The translations under genes were made by a program, and so were the position numbers. A model generated the notes under the pieces. That model saw only the letters and a list, made by a program, of their open reading frames with translations, ran no database searches and was not told the DNA's origin. From Verrucomicrobiota bacterium (GTDB lineage Bacteria; Verrucomicrobiota; Verrucomicrobiia; Verrucomicrobiales; V1-33), in assembly GCA_003402705.1 (NCBI GenBank), contig QQNF01000042.1, positions 1 through 37,019 on the forward strand: a DNA stretch of 37,019 bases, read 5' to 3'. Shown here in pieces: positions 6,384 to 16,262 of this stretch. How positions within the stretch are numbered: position 1 is the stretch's first letter; every line of letters begins with the position of its first letter.

Positions 6384-8339
6384 ATGAACGACCGCAAGTC
6401 CCTCGATGAACGCGCCGCGATGTCAGACATCGAACGCCTCCGCCATTCCGCCGCTCACGTCATGGCCTCAGCCATCCTCAGAATCTGGCCAGACGCCCAG
6501 TTCGCCTACGGCCCACCCATCGACTCAGGCTTCTACTACGACTTCGAAATGACCCACCGGATCACCCCGGACGACTTCGAAAAAATCGAGGCCGAAATGA
6601 AGAAGATCGCCAAGGAAAATCAGAAGTTCGAAAAACGCTCGCTCTCCCGCGACGAAGCCAAAGCCCTCGCCCTCTCCGGCCGCCTCGGCGGTCTCTCAGA
6701 ACGCCAAGGCAACCCCAGCCGCTTCAAACTCGACCTCATCGACAAAATCCCCGTCGACGAGGAAATCTCCTGCTTCCAGAACGGCGACTTCCTCGACCTC
6801 TGCGCCGGCCCTCACGTCAACTACACCAGCAAGTGTAAAAACGTCAAACTCATGGCCATCTCCTCGTCCTTCTACATGGGCGATGAATCCAAGGGCCAGC
6901 TCCAGCGGCTCTACGGCACCGCCTTCGAATCCAAAGAAGACCTCGAACAGCACCTCGTCGCTCTCGAAGAAGCCAAAAAACGCGACCACCGTAAACTCGG
7001 CCGCGAACTCCAGCTCTTCCACATCGACGACGACGTCGGCCAGGGCCTCATCCTCTGGACCCCCAAAGGTGCTATCATCCGTCAGGAACTCCAGAACTTC
7101 ATCAGCACCGAACTCACCCGCCAGGGCTACAGCCAGGTCTTCACCCCGCACATCGGCAAACTCGCCCTCTACAAAACCAGCGGCCACTTCCCCTACTACA
7201 AAGATAGTCAGTTCGGTGCCATCATCGAAAACGACGAGTTCCAGAAATGCGCCGACTCCGGCTGCTCCTGCGCAGAAATCCTCCACCGTCTCGACGCCGT
7301 TTCCCAGCGCCTCGCCGACGGCATCAACGAACGCTCCGGCAAGGAAGTCATCCCCCCGGAACGCATCCTCCCGGACGACCAGCTCCTCGACGGCTTCATG
7401 CTCAAACCCATGAACTGTCCCCATCACATCAAAATCTTCGACAGCGCCCCTCGCAGCTACCGCGACCTCCCCGTCCGCCTCGCCGAATTCGGCACCGTCT
7501 ACCGCTGGGAACAAAGCGGCGAACTCAACGGCATGACCCGCGTCCGCGGCTTCACCCAGGACGATGCCCACCTCTTCTGCACCGAAGACCAGGTCGCCCC
7601 GGAAGTCCTCGGCTGCCTCTCTCTCGTCAAAACCGTCCTAACCACTCTCGGCATGGCCAACTACCGCGTCCGCGTCGGCCTCCGCGACCCGGACTCTAAC
7701 AAATACACCGGCACCCCCGAAAACTGGGACAAGGCCGAAGCCGCCTGCCGCAGCGCCGCCGCCACCCTCGGCGTCCCCTTCACCGAAGAACCAGGCGAAG
7801 CCGCCTTCTACGGCCCCAAAATCGACTTCGTCGTCAAAGACGTCATCGGCCGCGAATGGCAGCTCGGCACCGTCCAGGTCGACTACAACCTCCCCGTCCG
7901 CTTCAACCTCTCCTACATCGGCCCGGATAACCAGAAACACCGCCCAGTCATGATCCACCGCGCCCCCTTCGGCAGCATGGAACGCTTCTGCGGGGTCCTC
8001 ATCGAACACTTCGCCGGCGCTTTCCCCACGTGGCTCTCCCCGGAACAAGTCCGCGTCCTCACCATCAGCGAAAAAACTGACGAATTCGCCCGCGACGTCT
8101 TCAACCAGCTCAAAGCCGCAGGCATCCGCGCCTCCCTCGACGACGCCTCAGAAAAAATCGGCGCCAAAATCCGTTCCGCCCAGCTCGAAAAAATCCCCTA
8201 CATGCTCGTCATCGGCCAGAAGGAAGCCGAAGCCAACTCCGTCTCCGTCCGCCACCGCTCCCGCGGCGACCTCGGCACCCAGTCCGTGGACGCCTTCCTC
8301 GAGTCCGTGACCAAAGAAGTCGCCGAGCGCGCCCTCTAG
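6384..8339 (+). CDS. thrS: Threonyl-tRNA synthetase, lacking the TGS domain
   Basis: The 651-residue class II synthetase attaches threonine to tRNA-Thr in the cytosol. The ATG at 6384 begins just before the editing domain; the open frame continues upstream but is Pro/Ser-rich, antisense to other genes and not TGS-like, so the TGS domain found in most bacterial ThrRS is absent. Visible parts are the editing domain with H21 and H25 (HSAAH) and C140/H144 (CAGPH), and the catalytic core with zinc ligands C345 (KPMNCPHH), H396 (DDAHLFC) and H525 (IHRAPFG). Motif 2 is around RVRGFTQDD at 386-394, and the anticodon-binding domain starts at about 553. An insertion at residues about 283-337, containing C289, C294 and C296, sits where most bacterial enzymes have only a few residues. 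A tRNA-Thr gene is present at 19357. Confidence 0.95.
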   Translation: MNDRKSLDERAAMSDIERLRHSAAHVMASAILRIWPDAQFAYGPPIDSGFYYDFEMTHRITPDDFEKIEAEMKKIAKENQKFEKRSLSRDEAKALALSGRLGGLSERQGNPSRFKLDLIDKIPVDEEISCFQNGDFLDLCAGPHVNYTSKCKNVKLMAISSSFYMGDESKGQLQRLYGTAFESKEDLEQHLVALEEAKKRDHRKLGRELQLFHIDDDVGQGLILWTPKGAIIRQELQNFISTELTRQGYSQVFTPHIGKLALYKTSGHFPYYKDSQFGAIIENDEFQKCADSGCSCAEILHRLDAVSQRLADGINERSGKEVIPPERILPDDQLLDGFMLKPMNCPHHIKIFDSAPRSYRDLPVRLAEFGTVYRWEQSGELNGMTRVRGFTQDDAHLFCTEDQVAPEVLGCLSLVKTVLTTLGMANYRVRVGLRDPDSNKYTGTPENWDKAEAACRSAAATLGVPFTEEPGEAAFYGPKIDFVVKDVIGREWQLGTVQVDYNLPVRFNLSYIGPDNQKHRPVMIHRAPFGSMERFCGVLIEHFAGAFPTWLSPEQVRVLTISEKTDEFARDVFNQLKAAGIRASLDDASEKIGAKIRSAQLEKIPYMLVIGQKEAEANSVSVRHRSRGDLGTQSVDAFLESVTKEVAERAL

Positions 8340-8499
8340 GCCCTGACAGCCTTTCCCCGCTCCGTCAGCTGGCCGCAGGCGCGGACCCCACAGCGATGGC
8401 TGCCGCTGAAGCATCGCTCGAACTCGGATCCATCATCCGGATGCGTTCGGCCGCATCTGCCCAAGCCGCTCAGCGCCGACGTGCCTGTGAGCGGCGAAT

Positions 8500-8590
8500 G
8501 CAGCGCGGAATGAACCAAAAATCCAGAGAATCACCTAATTTGCAGCAAACAAGGAAACTATACTTGCCTTATTTGAGATAATCAGCAACA
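8500..8590 (+). repeat. Upstream block of the ATPase gene, duplicated at 10144-10215
   Basis: The stretch from GAATGAACCAAAA at 8508 through CCTAAT, TGCAGC and the AT-rich ACTATACTTGCCTTATT matches 10153-10219 with roughly three bases in four identical, in the same order. It contains a -10-like TATACT at 8559-8564, so it probably carries the promoter of the following gene. It is clearly more AT-rich than the rest of the window. Confidence 0.6.
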
Positions 8591-8598
8591 TTTCCAAG

Positions 8599-10044
8599 AT
8601 GATTGTCCCAGAGAGAGACCTGATCTCGGCGCTGCGTCAGTACAATCCATGGTGGACCGGAGGGGCCATGACAGACCTGCCGGGATGGCGTCGTGCGGCC
8701 TTCCGGGAGGTGAATGCGTGGCTGACGGACCCTCCAGCGCAGCGGGCGCTGCTGTTGAGCGGAGCGCGGCAGATCGGGAAAACAACGCTGCTGCTCCAGG
8801 CTCTGGAGGCGCGCCTGAAAGCCGGAGTACCGGCCGCGAACGTGCTGTATGCCACCCTGGACCATCCCCTCCTGAAGCTAGTGGGGCTGGACGGCATTCT
8901 GAAGCTGTGGCGGGAGACTGAGCCTGCGGCCCCGGGACCGGAATATCTGTTCCTCGATGAAATCCAGTATGCCCGCGACTGGCAGACATGGCTGAAGCTC
9001 CAGGTGGATTTCCAAAAAAAGCGACGCATCGCAGTCACGGGATCGGCCACGCCGCTGGTGATGGAGGGCCAGGAGTCCGGAGTGGGACGCTGGCACACTG
9101 TGCGGCTGGCGACGTTGTCGTTTTTTGAGTATCTGCAAATCCGCAGGGCTCACGTCCCGGACCTGCCTGCCCTGCCTTCTCTCTCCGCACTCCAGACATG
9201 GGACCAATCGGATTTTCAGCGCACCGCGGCCATCGCGGCACCCATGACAGGGCTCTTTCACGACTATCTGCTGCGCGGCGGATTCCCGCAGGCGGCACTC
9301 ACGGAAAGCCTTACGCTCGCGCAGAAACTCCTGCGGGAGGACATCGTGGATAAGGTGCTGAAGCGGGACATGACCGCGCTCTTCGGAGTGCGCCGCGTTC
9401 TGGAACTGGAGCAGCTATTCCTCTACCTCTGCCTGCACGATGGCGGTCTCGTGGATATGACGGGTCTGTGCAATAATCTCCAGATCAAGAAGCCGACAGT
9501 GAGCAGCTTTCTGGATTTGCTGGAAGCCACGCATCTCATTCACCGGTTGCTACCGCATGGCTACGGCAAGGAGGTGCTCCGTGGACGGGCGAAGATCTAT
9601 CTGGCCGATGCAGCCATAGCGCCCTCGGTGCTGTTGAAAGGAAAAAGTCTCATGGATGACCCAACGGCGCTCGGACAGGCGGTCGAGACGGCCTTTTTCA
9701 AACATGTGTTCACGCGGCACTACGCGCAGAATGTAAAATTCTCCTACTGGCGGGGCCGCGGCGACACCGAGGTAGACATCATCGCAGAGCTGGGGACACG
9801 GCTGGTGCCGTTTGAGGTGAAATACCGCCACACCGCAACGGGAGCAGGGGACTTGAAGGGGATGCGGCAGTTTTGCAGTGAACGCAAGGTGCCCCTCGGG
9901 TATGTCATCACGCGGGAACTGGATGATTTTGGCCCGCTGATATTGCAGGACGGCGACAAACCGCTAACCCTTCTCAAAATTCCCGCGTCGCTCGCCTGCT
10001 ACTGGCTGGGGCGTTCGGAACTGGAATCAAAAACCGCCGATTAA
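8599..10044 (+). CDS. AAA ATPase with DUF4143 (AAA_14-type ATP-binding protein)
   Basis: The 481-residue protein has a Walker A motif (LLLSGARQIGKTTLLLQ, around residues 50-66) and a Walker B motif (YLFLDEIQYARDW, around 115-127). A sensor-like ITVTGS-type strand reads RIAVTGSATPL, a winged-helix region follows, and the C-terminal DUF4143 part has a PD-(D/E)XK-like core (DTEVDII, then VPFEVKYR). Family members are widespread, often mobile or island-borne, and their role is not settled; toxin-antitoxin or DNA-related functions have been suggested. The start at 8599 is preferred because NPWW followed by LPGWRRAAF is typical of the family N-terminus; 8668 is an alternative. Its codons end mostly in G on the plus strand, opposite to every neighbouring plus gene, which suggests recent transfer or inversion. 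A broken paralogue follows at 10144. Confidence 0.85.
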   Translation: MIVPERDLISALRQYNPWWTGGAMTDLPGWRRAAFREVNAWLTDPPAQRALLLSGARQIGKTTLLLQALEARLKAGVPAANVLYATLDHPLLKLVGLDGILKLWRETEPAAPGPEYLFLDEIQYARDWQTWLKLQVDFQKKRRIAVTGSATPLVMEGQESGVGRWHTVRLATLSFFEYLQIRRAHVPDLPALPSLSALQTWDQSDFQRTAAIAAPMTGLFHDYLLRGGFPQAALTESLTLAQKLLREDIVDKVLKRDMTALFGVRRVLELEQLFLYLCLHDGGLVDMTGLCNNLQIKKPTVSSFLDLLEATHLIHRLLPHGYGKEVLRGRAKIYLADAAIAPSVLLKGKSLMDDPTALGQAVETAFFKHVFTRHYAQNVKFSYWRGRGDTEVDIIAELGTRLVPFEVKYRHTATGAGDLKGMRQFCSERKVPLGYVITRELDDFGPLILQDGDKPLTLLKIPASLACYWLGRSELESKTAD

Positions 10045-10552
10045 CTCCTGCCATTCCCCACACCGAAATCGGTTTCGAAGCGGTTACCACCCAGCGCCCG
10101 TAACCACCTAAACGGTTGAACGGCGACCCGCCAATGAGCGCCAACTGCGGCACAGAATGAACCAAAAGTTCGGCAAATCGCCTAATCTGCAGCCTGTAAG
10201 GCAACTACACTTTCCTTATTCGTGGCCGCTCCCATGGCAGAGCTCTTTCACGACCACCTCCTGCACGGCGGATTCCCGCAGGCGTCACTCACAGAGAGCC
10301 TCGCGCTCGCGCAGAATACGACTTTCGGAGGACCTCGTCGCCAAGGCGCTGAAGCCGGACCTGCCGGGGCTCTCCCTCATCCATCCACACCACCAGAATC
10401 ATCCCCCCACGGCTCCTTTCTGCAGCATGGGTCGCAGATCGCTCCCGCGCCCTCTGACCCACCCCCTCCCAACCCGCGTTCCACCCAAAAAACCCCTCGC
10501 GGGTTTAGTTCGCATGCATTAACCATCAGGCGTCCCCTGTCCCGACCCTGAC
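10045..10552. other. 508-base gene-free stretch with decayed ATPase copy
   Basis: Between the ATPase and the histidine kinase there is no intact gene. It holds a possible hairpin (GGTTAC at 10082-10087 with GTAACC at 10100-10105), the duplicated upstream block and gene fragment described at 10144-10380, and from about 10380 a C-rich tail with no recognisable signal. Confidence 0.6.
10144..10380 (+). pseudogene. Remnant of a second AAA/DUF4143 ATPase gene
   Basis: After the duplicated upstream block, the sequence jumps at about 10222 into the middle of an ATPase coding region. AAPMAELFHDHLLHGGFPQ corresponds to AAPMTGLFHDYLLRGGFPQ in the intact gene (about residues 213-231), followed by TESLALAQ against TESLTLAQ. 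Just after this the frame shifts at about 10317, although the nucleotides continue to match (GGAGGACCTCGTCGCC against GGAGGACATCGTGGAT) to roughly 10380. The copy therefore lost the first 200 or so codons by an internal deletion, has a frameshift, and lacks the C-terminal half. It has diverged from the intact gene, so it is either an old tandem duplication or a second family member. Confidence 0.8.
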
Positions 10553-12184
10553 ATGCCTCTCCACGCCCAACCCGCCGACCCCATGGGCCGGGTCATGGCC
10601 GTCAATCATCACCTCAAAATCGCCCTCGACCTCGTCTCCGACGCCGTCGCCATCATCGATTGCGGGCCCCTCGCCTCCCAGGGCCCTCCCATCCTCTACG
10701 CCAACCGCGCCCTCGCCGCCGCCTGCGGCATGGACCCCGCCGCCCTCGTCGGCCAACCGCTCGCCGCCATCACCGCCGACCCGGCCCCGCTCCTCGCCGC
10801 CTTGCGCATCGGCCACCCGGAACCCACTCCCGTCAAAGGCACCCTCCCCGGCCGCATCCCCTGCTCATGGCTCTGCGCCCCCATCCGCGACGCCTCCGGC
10901 CGCATCCTCAACTACATCCTCACCGCCAAACCCCTCCCCGCTTCCCCGGCCCCTCAACCCGGCGCTCTCCGCCACTTCGACGGCCCTCCCCCGTCTCCTG
11001 ACAAATGGTCTCAGGACATGGTCGACATCGTCATCGAATCCTCCCGCTTCGTCGCCCACGAGTTCAATAACGCCCTCACCGCCATCCTCCTCCCCGTCGA
11101 AATGGTCATCGACAAGCTCCCGGAAGGCGGCGACCTCCAGGAAAAACTCAAGATCACTCACGACTCCGCACGCCGCGCCGCCGAACTCGCCAAGGACTTC
11201 CTCCACTACTTCAAAAACCACACGTCCACCCGCGAACGCACCCAGCTCGCCCCGCTCCTCGGCCGCTCCCTCCGCCTCGCCACCTGCGCCCAGAGCATCC
11301 ACTGGAATCTCGAATCCGCCGACTCACTCTGGGACGCCCAGGTCAACGCCGGTGACATCGAACGCGTCGTCCTCAATCTCGTCCGCAATGCCATCCAGGC
11401 CATGCCCGGCGGCGGCCGACTCCTCGTCAAAGCCTTCAACCACTCCCAGGAATCCTCTGGCAACGGCGGCCTCCTCCCAGGCCCCTACGTCGTCATCTCC
11501 GTCCGCGATTGGGGCCCAGGCATCCCCGAAAACCACCTCCCCCACCTCTTCCACAGCCGCTTCACCACCAAACCAGACGGCAACGGCTGCGGTCTCCCCA
11601 TCTGCCACCAGATCATCCGCGACCACGGCGGCGAAATCTTCGTCCAGTCAGTCCCTAACATCGGTACCGCTTTCCACATCTTCATCCCCGCTATCACCTC
11701 CACGGCACCACACGCTCCCGCCCCCGCCCCCATTCCCGCCTCGCTCGCCCCGGATCCCCTCCTCCCCGCTCTCCCCGCTCCGCTCCCCCCACCCGCAGCC
11801 GGCCACCCCGCCATCCTCGTCATCGACGACGAAGAAGGCATCCGCTTCTCCCTCCGCGAAACCTGCCGCCGCCTCCATTGCCCAGTCGAACTCGCCGCCA
11901 CCGGCGAAGCCGGCATCCAGCTCTGCCGCGACCGCCTCCGCTCAGGCCACCCCTTCGACATCACCATCCTCGACATCAACCTCCGCGGCAGTCTCAACGG
12001 CATCGAGGTCTTCCACGAAATCCGCCGACTCCACCCCGACGCCACCATCGTCGCCACTAGCGGCCAGTACTCGGAATCCGAAATCAAAGCCTACGAATCC
12101 CTCGGCTTCTCAGGCTTCCTCCCCAAACCCTTCAGCATCGAGGAATTCAAAGTCGTCCTCTCCCGCCTCGCAGTCCCGGCATGA
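10553..12184 (+). CDS. Hybrid sensor histidine kinase with receiver domain
   Basis: The 543-residue cytosolic kinase has a PAS-like sensor at about 19-130 (LDLVSDAVAIIDC, ILYANRALAAACGM, IRDASGRILNYI) and a phospho-acceptor helix with H169 in FVAHEFNNALTAI. The HATPase domain covers about 262-380: N-box N279 in LVRNAIQAM, G1 at DWGPGIP (319-325), and G2 at NGCGLPI. A Pro/Ala-rich linker (about 385-418) leads to a C-terminal receiver at 419-541 with acidic pair D425/D426, phospho-acceptor D474 (ITILDINLRG) and K525 (LPKPF). The HAEFNN-type box resembles NtrB-like or chemotaxis-unlinked hybrid kinases. No membrane segment is present. There is no DNA-binding output domain, so a separate phosphorelay partner is expected elsewhere. 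The start could also be the ATG at 10583. A cupin gene follows after 49 bases. Confidence 0.9.
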   Translation: MPLHAQPADPMGRVMAVNHHLKIALDLVSDAVAIIDCGPLASQGPPILYANRALAAACGMDPAALVGQPLAAITADPAPLLAALRIGHPEPTPVKGTLPGRIPCSWLCAPIRDASGRILNYILTAKPLPASPAPQPGALRHFDGPPPSPDKWSQDMVDIVIESSRFVAHEFNNALTAILLPVEMVIDKLPEGGDLQEKLKITHDSARRAAELAKDFLHYFKNHTSTRERTQLAPLLGRSLRLATCAQSIHWNLESADSLWDAQVNAGDIERVVLNLVRNAIQAMPGGGRLLVKAFNHSQESSGNGGLLPGPYVVISVRDWGPGIPENHLPHLFHSRFTTKPDGNGCGLPICHQIIRDHGGEIFVQSVPNIGTAFHIFIPAITSTAPHAPAPAPIPASLAPDPLLPALPAPLPPPAAGHPAILVIDDEEGIRFSLRETCRRLHCPVELAATGEAGIQLCRDRLRSGHPFDITILDINLRGSLNGIEVFHEIRRLHPDATIVATSGQYSESEIKAYESLGFSGFLPKPFSIEEFKVVLSRLAVPA

Positions 12185-12233
12185 TGCGCCCTTGCACCAC
12201 CCCGCGCGCCCGACCTTTGATCCCCCCTGCGCC

Positions 12234-12668
12234 ATGAACTCCGATGCCTTCAAAAGCTACCTCACCGCCGTCGATGCCAAACACATCGATCTCCCGTGGT
12301 GCCACGTCGAGGAATTCGTCTCCCCAGCCAACGCCGGCTCCAAAGAACTCTACCTCTGCCGCGCCACCTTCCCTCCAGGCGAAGCCCACCTCTTCCACTT
12401 CCACCCAGGCCGCGAAGAAATCATCTTCGTCGTCGAAGGCCACGCCGAACAATGGGTCGGCACCGAAAAACGCCTCCTCGGCCCAGGTGAAATGGCCCTC
12501 ATCCCCGCCGGTACCCCGCACATGACCTTCAACCCGGGCCCCGCCACCCTCAAATTCCTCGCCATCCTCAACAACATCCGCGGCCCCGAACCCATGGTCG
12601 TCGACTGCTTCCGCGAAGAACCATGGGTCTCCCTCTTCACTCCCATCGAGTACCCACCCGTCGCCTGA
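12234..12668 (+). CDS. Single-domain cupin protein
   Basis: The product is 144 residues with a complete cupin fold signature. Motif 1 is G49 with H55, H57 and E61 (HFHPGREE), and motif 2 is G85 through P91, G93, H96 and N100 (PAGTPHMTFN). These four metal ligands are intact, so a bound divalent metal is expected. Family members range from dioxygenases and isomerases to sugar-binding or sensory proteins; the substrate cannot be read from the sequence. There is no signal peptide. It lies 49 bases after the kinase and 48 bases before the TIM-barrel gene, all on the same strand and closed by one terminator, so the three genes may be cotranscribed. Confidence 0.85.
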   Translation: MNSDAFKSYLTAVDAKHIDLPWCHVEEFVSPANAGSKELYLCRATFPPGEAHLFHFHPGREEIIFVVEGHAEQWVGTEKRLLGPGEMALIPAGTPHMTFNPGPATLKFLAILNNIRGPEPMVVDCFREEPWVSLFTPIEYPPVA

Positions 12669-12716
12669 CGCCTCCCTCTTTCTCCCTTCTCACCCACAAC
12701 CACACCGCTCGATACC

Positions 12717-13604
12717 ATGCCCAATCCCTGGACCGGAAAAGGAAACCCCTACACCCGCCTCGAAGTCGTCGAACGCCTTCACGAAACCATCCGTAAAGGC
12801 GAACCCATCATCGCCGCAGGCGCAGGCACCGGCATCAGTGCCAAATTCATCGAAAAAGGCGGCGCAGACCTCATCATCATCTACAACTCCGGCCGCTTCC
12901 GCATGATGGGCCACGGCTCCACCTGCGGCATGATGGCCTACGGCGACGCCAACGCCATCGCCATGGAAATCGGCGAATACGAGGTCCTCCCAGTCGTCGA
13001 AGACGTCCCCGTCATCTGCGGCGTCCACGCCACCGACCCACGCCGCCGCATGTGGCACTGGCTCCTCCAAATCAAAGACATGGGCTTCAGTGGCGTCAAT
13101 AACTTCCCCACCCACACCATCGTCGATGGCCACTTCCGCGGCGTCCTCGAAGAAACCGGCATGAGCGTCCAGAAAGAATACGACATGGTCAAACTCGCAC
13201 GCCGCATGGACCTCTTCTCCGTCGTCTACGTCGGAGCAGCCGACGAAGCCAAAGCCATGGCCGAAGCCGGTGCCGACGCCATCATCGCTCACGTCGGCAC
13301 CACCATCGGCGGCTCCATCGGCGTCACCGGCGCCGTCTGCACCATGGACGACGCCGTCGAACGCACCAACTCCATCATCGCAGGCGCTAAATCCACCGGC
13401 CGCAAAGACATCATCTTCCTCAGCCACGGCGGCCCCATCTGCTCCCCGGAAGACGCCGCCCAGGTCAACGAACGCACCGGCTGCGTCGGCTTCGTCGGCG
13501 CTTCCAGCCTCGAACGCATGGGCGTCGAACAATCCCTCATCGACCTCACCAAGCGCTTCAAGCAAATCCCCGCCCCAGCCGCCAAAACCTTCTTCAATCA
13601 GTAA
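12717..13604 (+). CDS. Phosphoenolpyruvate hydrolase-like TIM-barrel protein
   Basis: The 295-residue protein matches the TIM-barrel family annotated as phosphoenolpyruvate hydrolase or TIM-barrel signal transduction protein (PF09370-type). Diagnostic parts are IIAAGAGTGISAKFIEKGGA (residues 31-50), IIYNSGRFRMMGHGSTCGMM, VICGVHATDP, GFSGVNNFPTH, AGADAIIAHVGTTIGGSIG and FLSHGGPI. The family is related to the barrel half of Tm-1-like proteins and to PEP mutase/isocitrate lyase-like barrels; the physiological reaction is poorly established. No membrane segment or signal peptide is seen. The gene is the last of the kinase-cupin-barrel run and is followed after 30 bases by a strong terminator. The Tm-1 ATP-binding partner (UPF0261) often found beside it in other genomes is not here. 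Confidence 0.85.
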   Translation: MPNPWTGKGNPYTRLEVVERLHETIRKGEPIIAAGAGTGISAKFIEKGGADLIIIYNSGRFRMMGHGSTCGMMAYGDANAIAMEIGEYEVLPVVEDVPVICGVHATDPRRRMWHWLLQIKDMGFSGVNNFPTHTIVDGHFRGVLEETGMSVQKEYDMVKLARRMDLFSVVYVGAADEAKAMAEAGADAIIAHVGTTIGGSIGVTGAVCTMDDAVERTNSIIAGAKSTGRKDIIFLSHGGPICSPEDAAQVNERTGCVGFVGASSLERMGVEQSLIDLTKRFKQIPAPAAKTFFNQ

Positions 13605-14733
<1,129 letters not shown>

Positions 14734-14815
14734 ATCTCAGACCCCCCTCCCCACCCGCCTTCGCGGCTCATTTCCCACCGGACGCCCCGCCGTTCCGCGG
14801 GATGCTCCCCAAACC

Positions 14816-16219
14816 ATGCCCTCCTCCGCCTGCTCAGGTTTTCACCGCGCTCTCGCAATGAGCCGCCGCCGCCTCATCGGTGCCGGCCTCTCCGGCATGA
14901 TGGGCCTCTCCCTCCCGAAAATCCTCCGCGCCTCCAGCCAGTACGACGCCCCCAAACCCAGAACCCGCGCCCGCAGCGTCATCTTCCTCTTCCAATGGGG
15001 CGGCCCCTCCCACCTCGAAACCTTCGACATGAAACCCAACGCCGCCGACAAGTTCCGCGGCCCCCACCGCCCCATGCGCTCCGCCTGCCCGGACATCGAT
15101 ATCAATGACCGGCTCCCCCTCACCGCCCGCATCATGGACAAGGTCTCCGTCGTCCGCTCCGTCCACCACGACATGACCAATCACAACTCCGCAGGCTACT
15201 ACGCCCTCACCGGCAAACGCCCGCCCACCGACGACCAGCGCCTCCGCGAATCCATCGACCTCTTCCCAGGCTACGGCAGCGTCGCCGACCACCTCCTCTC
15301 CGCCAAAGACCCAGCCCTCCCAGCCTACGTCAGCTACCCCCACATCATCAGCGACGGCACCGCCGTCCCCGGCCAGTTCGCCAGCTTCCTCGGCAAACAG
15401 CACGACCCCCTCTTCGTCCCCGCCGACCCCAACGACGAAGCCTTCAACCTCCCGCAATTCAGCCTGCCCATGGGCCTCTCCATGGACCGCCTCCACCACC
15501 GACGCGGCCTCCAGCAGTTCATCGACTCCCAAAGCCGCCTCATGGACTACAGCGCTGAAGCCCGCGGTCTCGATGAATACTACCAGAAGGCCCTCGCCAT
15601 GCTCCAGAGCCCACGCGTCCGCGACGCCTTCCAGCTCTCCGCAGAACCACCAGCCACCCGCGACCGCTACGGCCGCTCCACCTACGGCCAGGGCTGTCTC
15701 CTCGCCCGCCGCCTAGCAGAAAGCGGCGTCCGCTTCATCACCTGCTACTTCAGCGAAAGCATCGGCGGCCAAAGCACCACTCAGGGCGGCTGGGACACCC
15801 ACGGCTTCAACAACACCCGCATGTTCCCCATCATCGAACAATACCACCTCCCCATCACCGAACAAACCCTCCCCACTCTCCTCCTCGACCTCGAACAACG
15901 CGGCATGCTCGACGAAACCCTCGTCGTCTGGATGGGCGAATTCGGCCGCACCCCCAAAATCAACGCCAGCACCTCCCGCGACCACTGGCCCCAGTGCTAC
16001 TCCGTCCTCCTCGCCGGCGGCGGCGTGAAACGCGGCTTCGTCTACGGCGCCTCCGACGAAACCGGCAGCAAACCCGCAGAAAATCCCGTCACCCCAGACG
16101 ACATCGCCGCCACCATCTACTACCTCATGGGCATCGACCCCCGCTCCGAAATCACCGACGCCCAGGGCCGCCCCCTCATGATCTCCAGCGGCAATCCCAT
16201 CATGGATCTCATCGCCTGA
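14816..16219 (+). CDS. DUF1501 domain-containing exported protein
   Basis: The 467-residue protein belongs to DUF1501, an alkaline-phosphatase-like/sulfatase-fold family very common in Planctomycetota and Verrucomicrobiota. The ATG at 14816 gives a short N-terminus with one Cys and a Tat-like signal (SRRRLIGAGLSGMMGLSLP); the ATG at 14858 in MSRRR is an alternative. Family features are VIFLFQWGGPSHLETFDMKP, VRSVHHDMTNHNSAGYYALT, YGSVADHLL, GGWDTHGFNNTRMFP, LVVWMGEFGRTPKIN, DHWPQCYSVLLAGGG and ITDAQGRPL near the end. The conserved Asp/His residues suggest a metal site, but the reaction is not established. Its usual partner, a DUF1549/DUF1553 cytochrome-like protein, is not upstream, where the IS remnant sits. 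A ThuA-domain gene follows after 43 bases. Confidence 0.9.
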   Translation: MPSSACSGFHRALAMSRRRLIGAGLSGMMGLSLPKILRASSQYDAPKPRTRARSVIFLFQWGGPSHLETFDMKPNAADKFRGPHRPMRSACPDIDINDRLPLTARIMDKVSVVRSVHHDMTNHNSAGYYALTGKRPPTDDQRLRESIDLFPGYGSVADHLLSAKDPALPAYVSYPHIISDGTAVPGQFASFLGKQHDPLFVPADPNDEAFNLPQFSLPMGLSMDRLHHRRGLQQFIDSQSRLMDYSAEARGLDEYYQKALAMLQSPRVRDAFQLSAEPPATRDRYGRSTYGQGCLLARRLAESGVRFITCYFSESIGGQSTTQGGWDTHGFNNTRMFPIIEQYHLPITEQTLPTLLLDLEQRGMLDETLVVWMGEFGRTPKINASTSRDHWPQCYSVLLAGGGVKRGFVYGASDETGSKPAENPVTPDDIAATIYYLMGIDPRSEITDAQGRPLMISSGNPIMDLIA

Positions 16220-16262
16220 CCTTTTCCCACCACGCTTCCCCTAACACTCAACCACCCTCACC

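Noticed and set aside
11352..12233. Long Ser/Pro/Thr-rich frame in front of the cupin gene
   Set aside because: It is an out-of-frame reading of the histidine kinase gene; the cupin starts at 12234.
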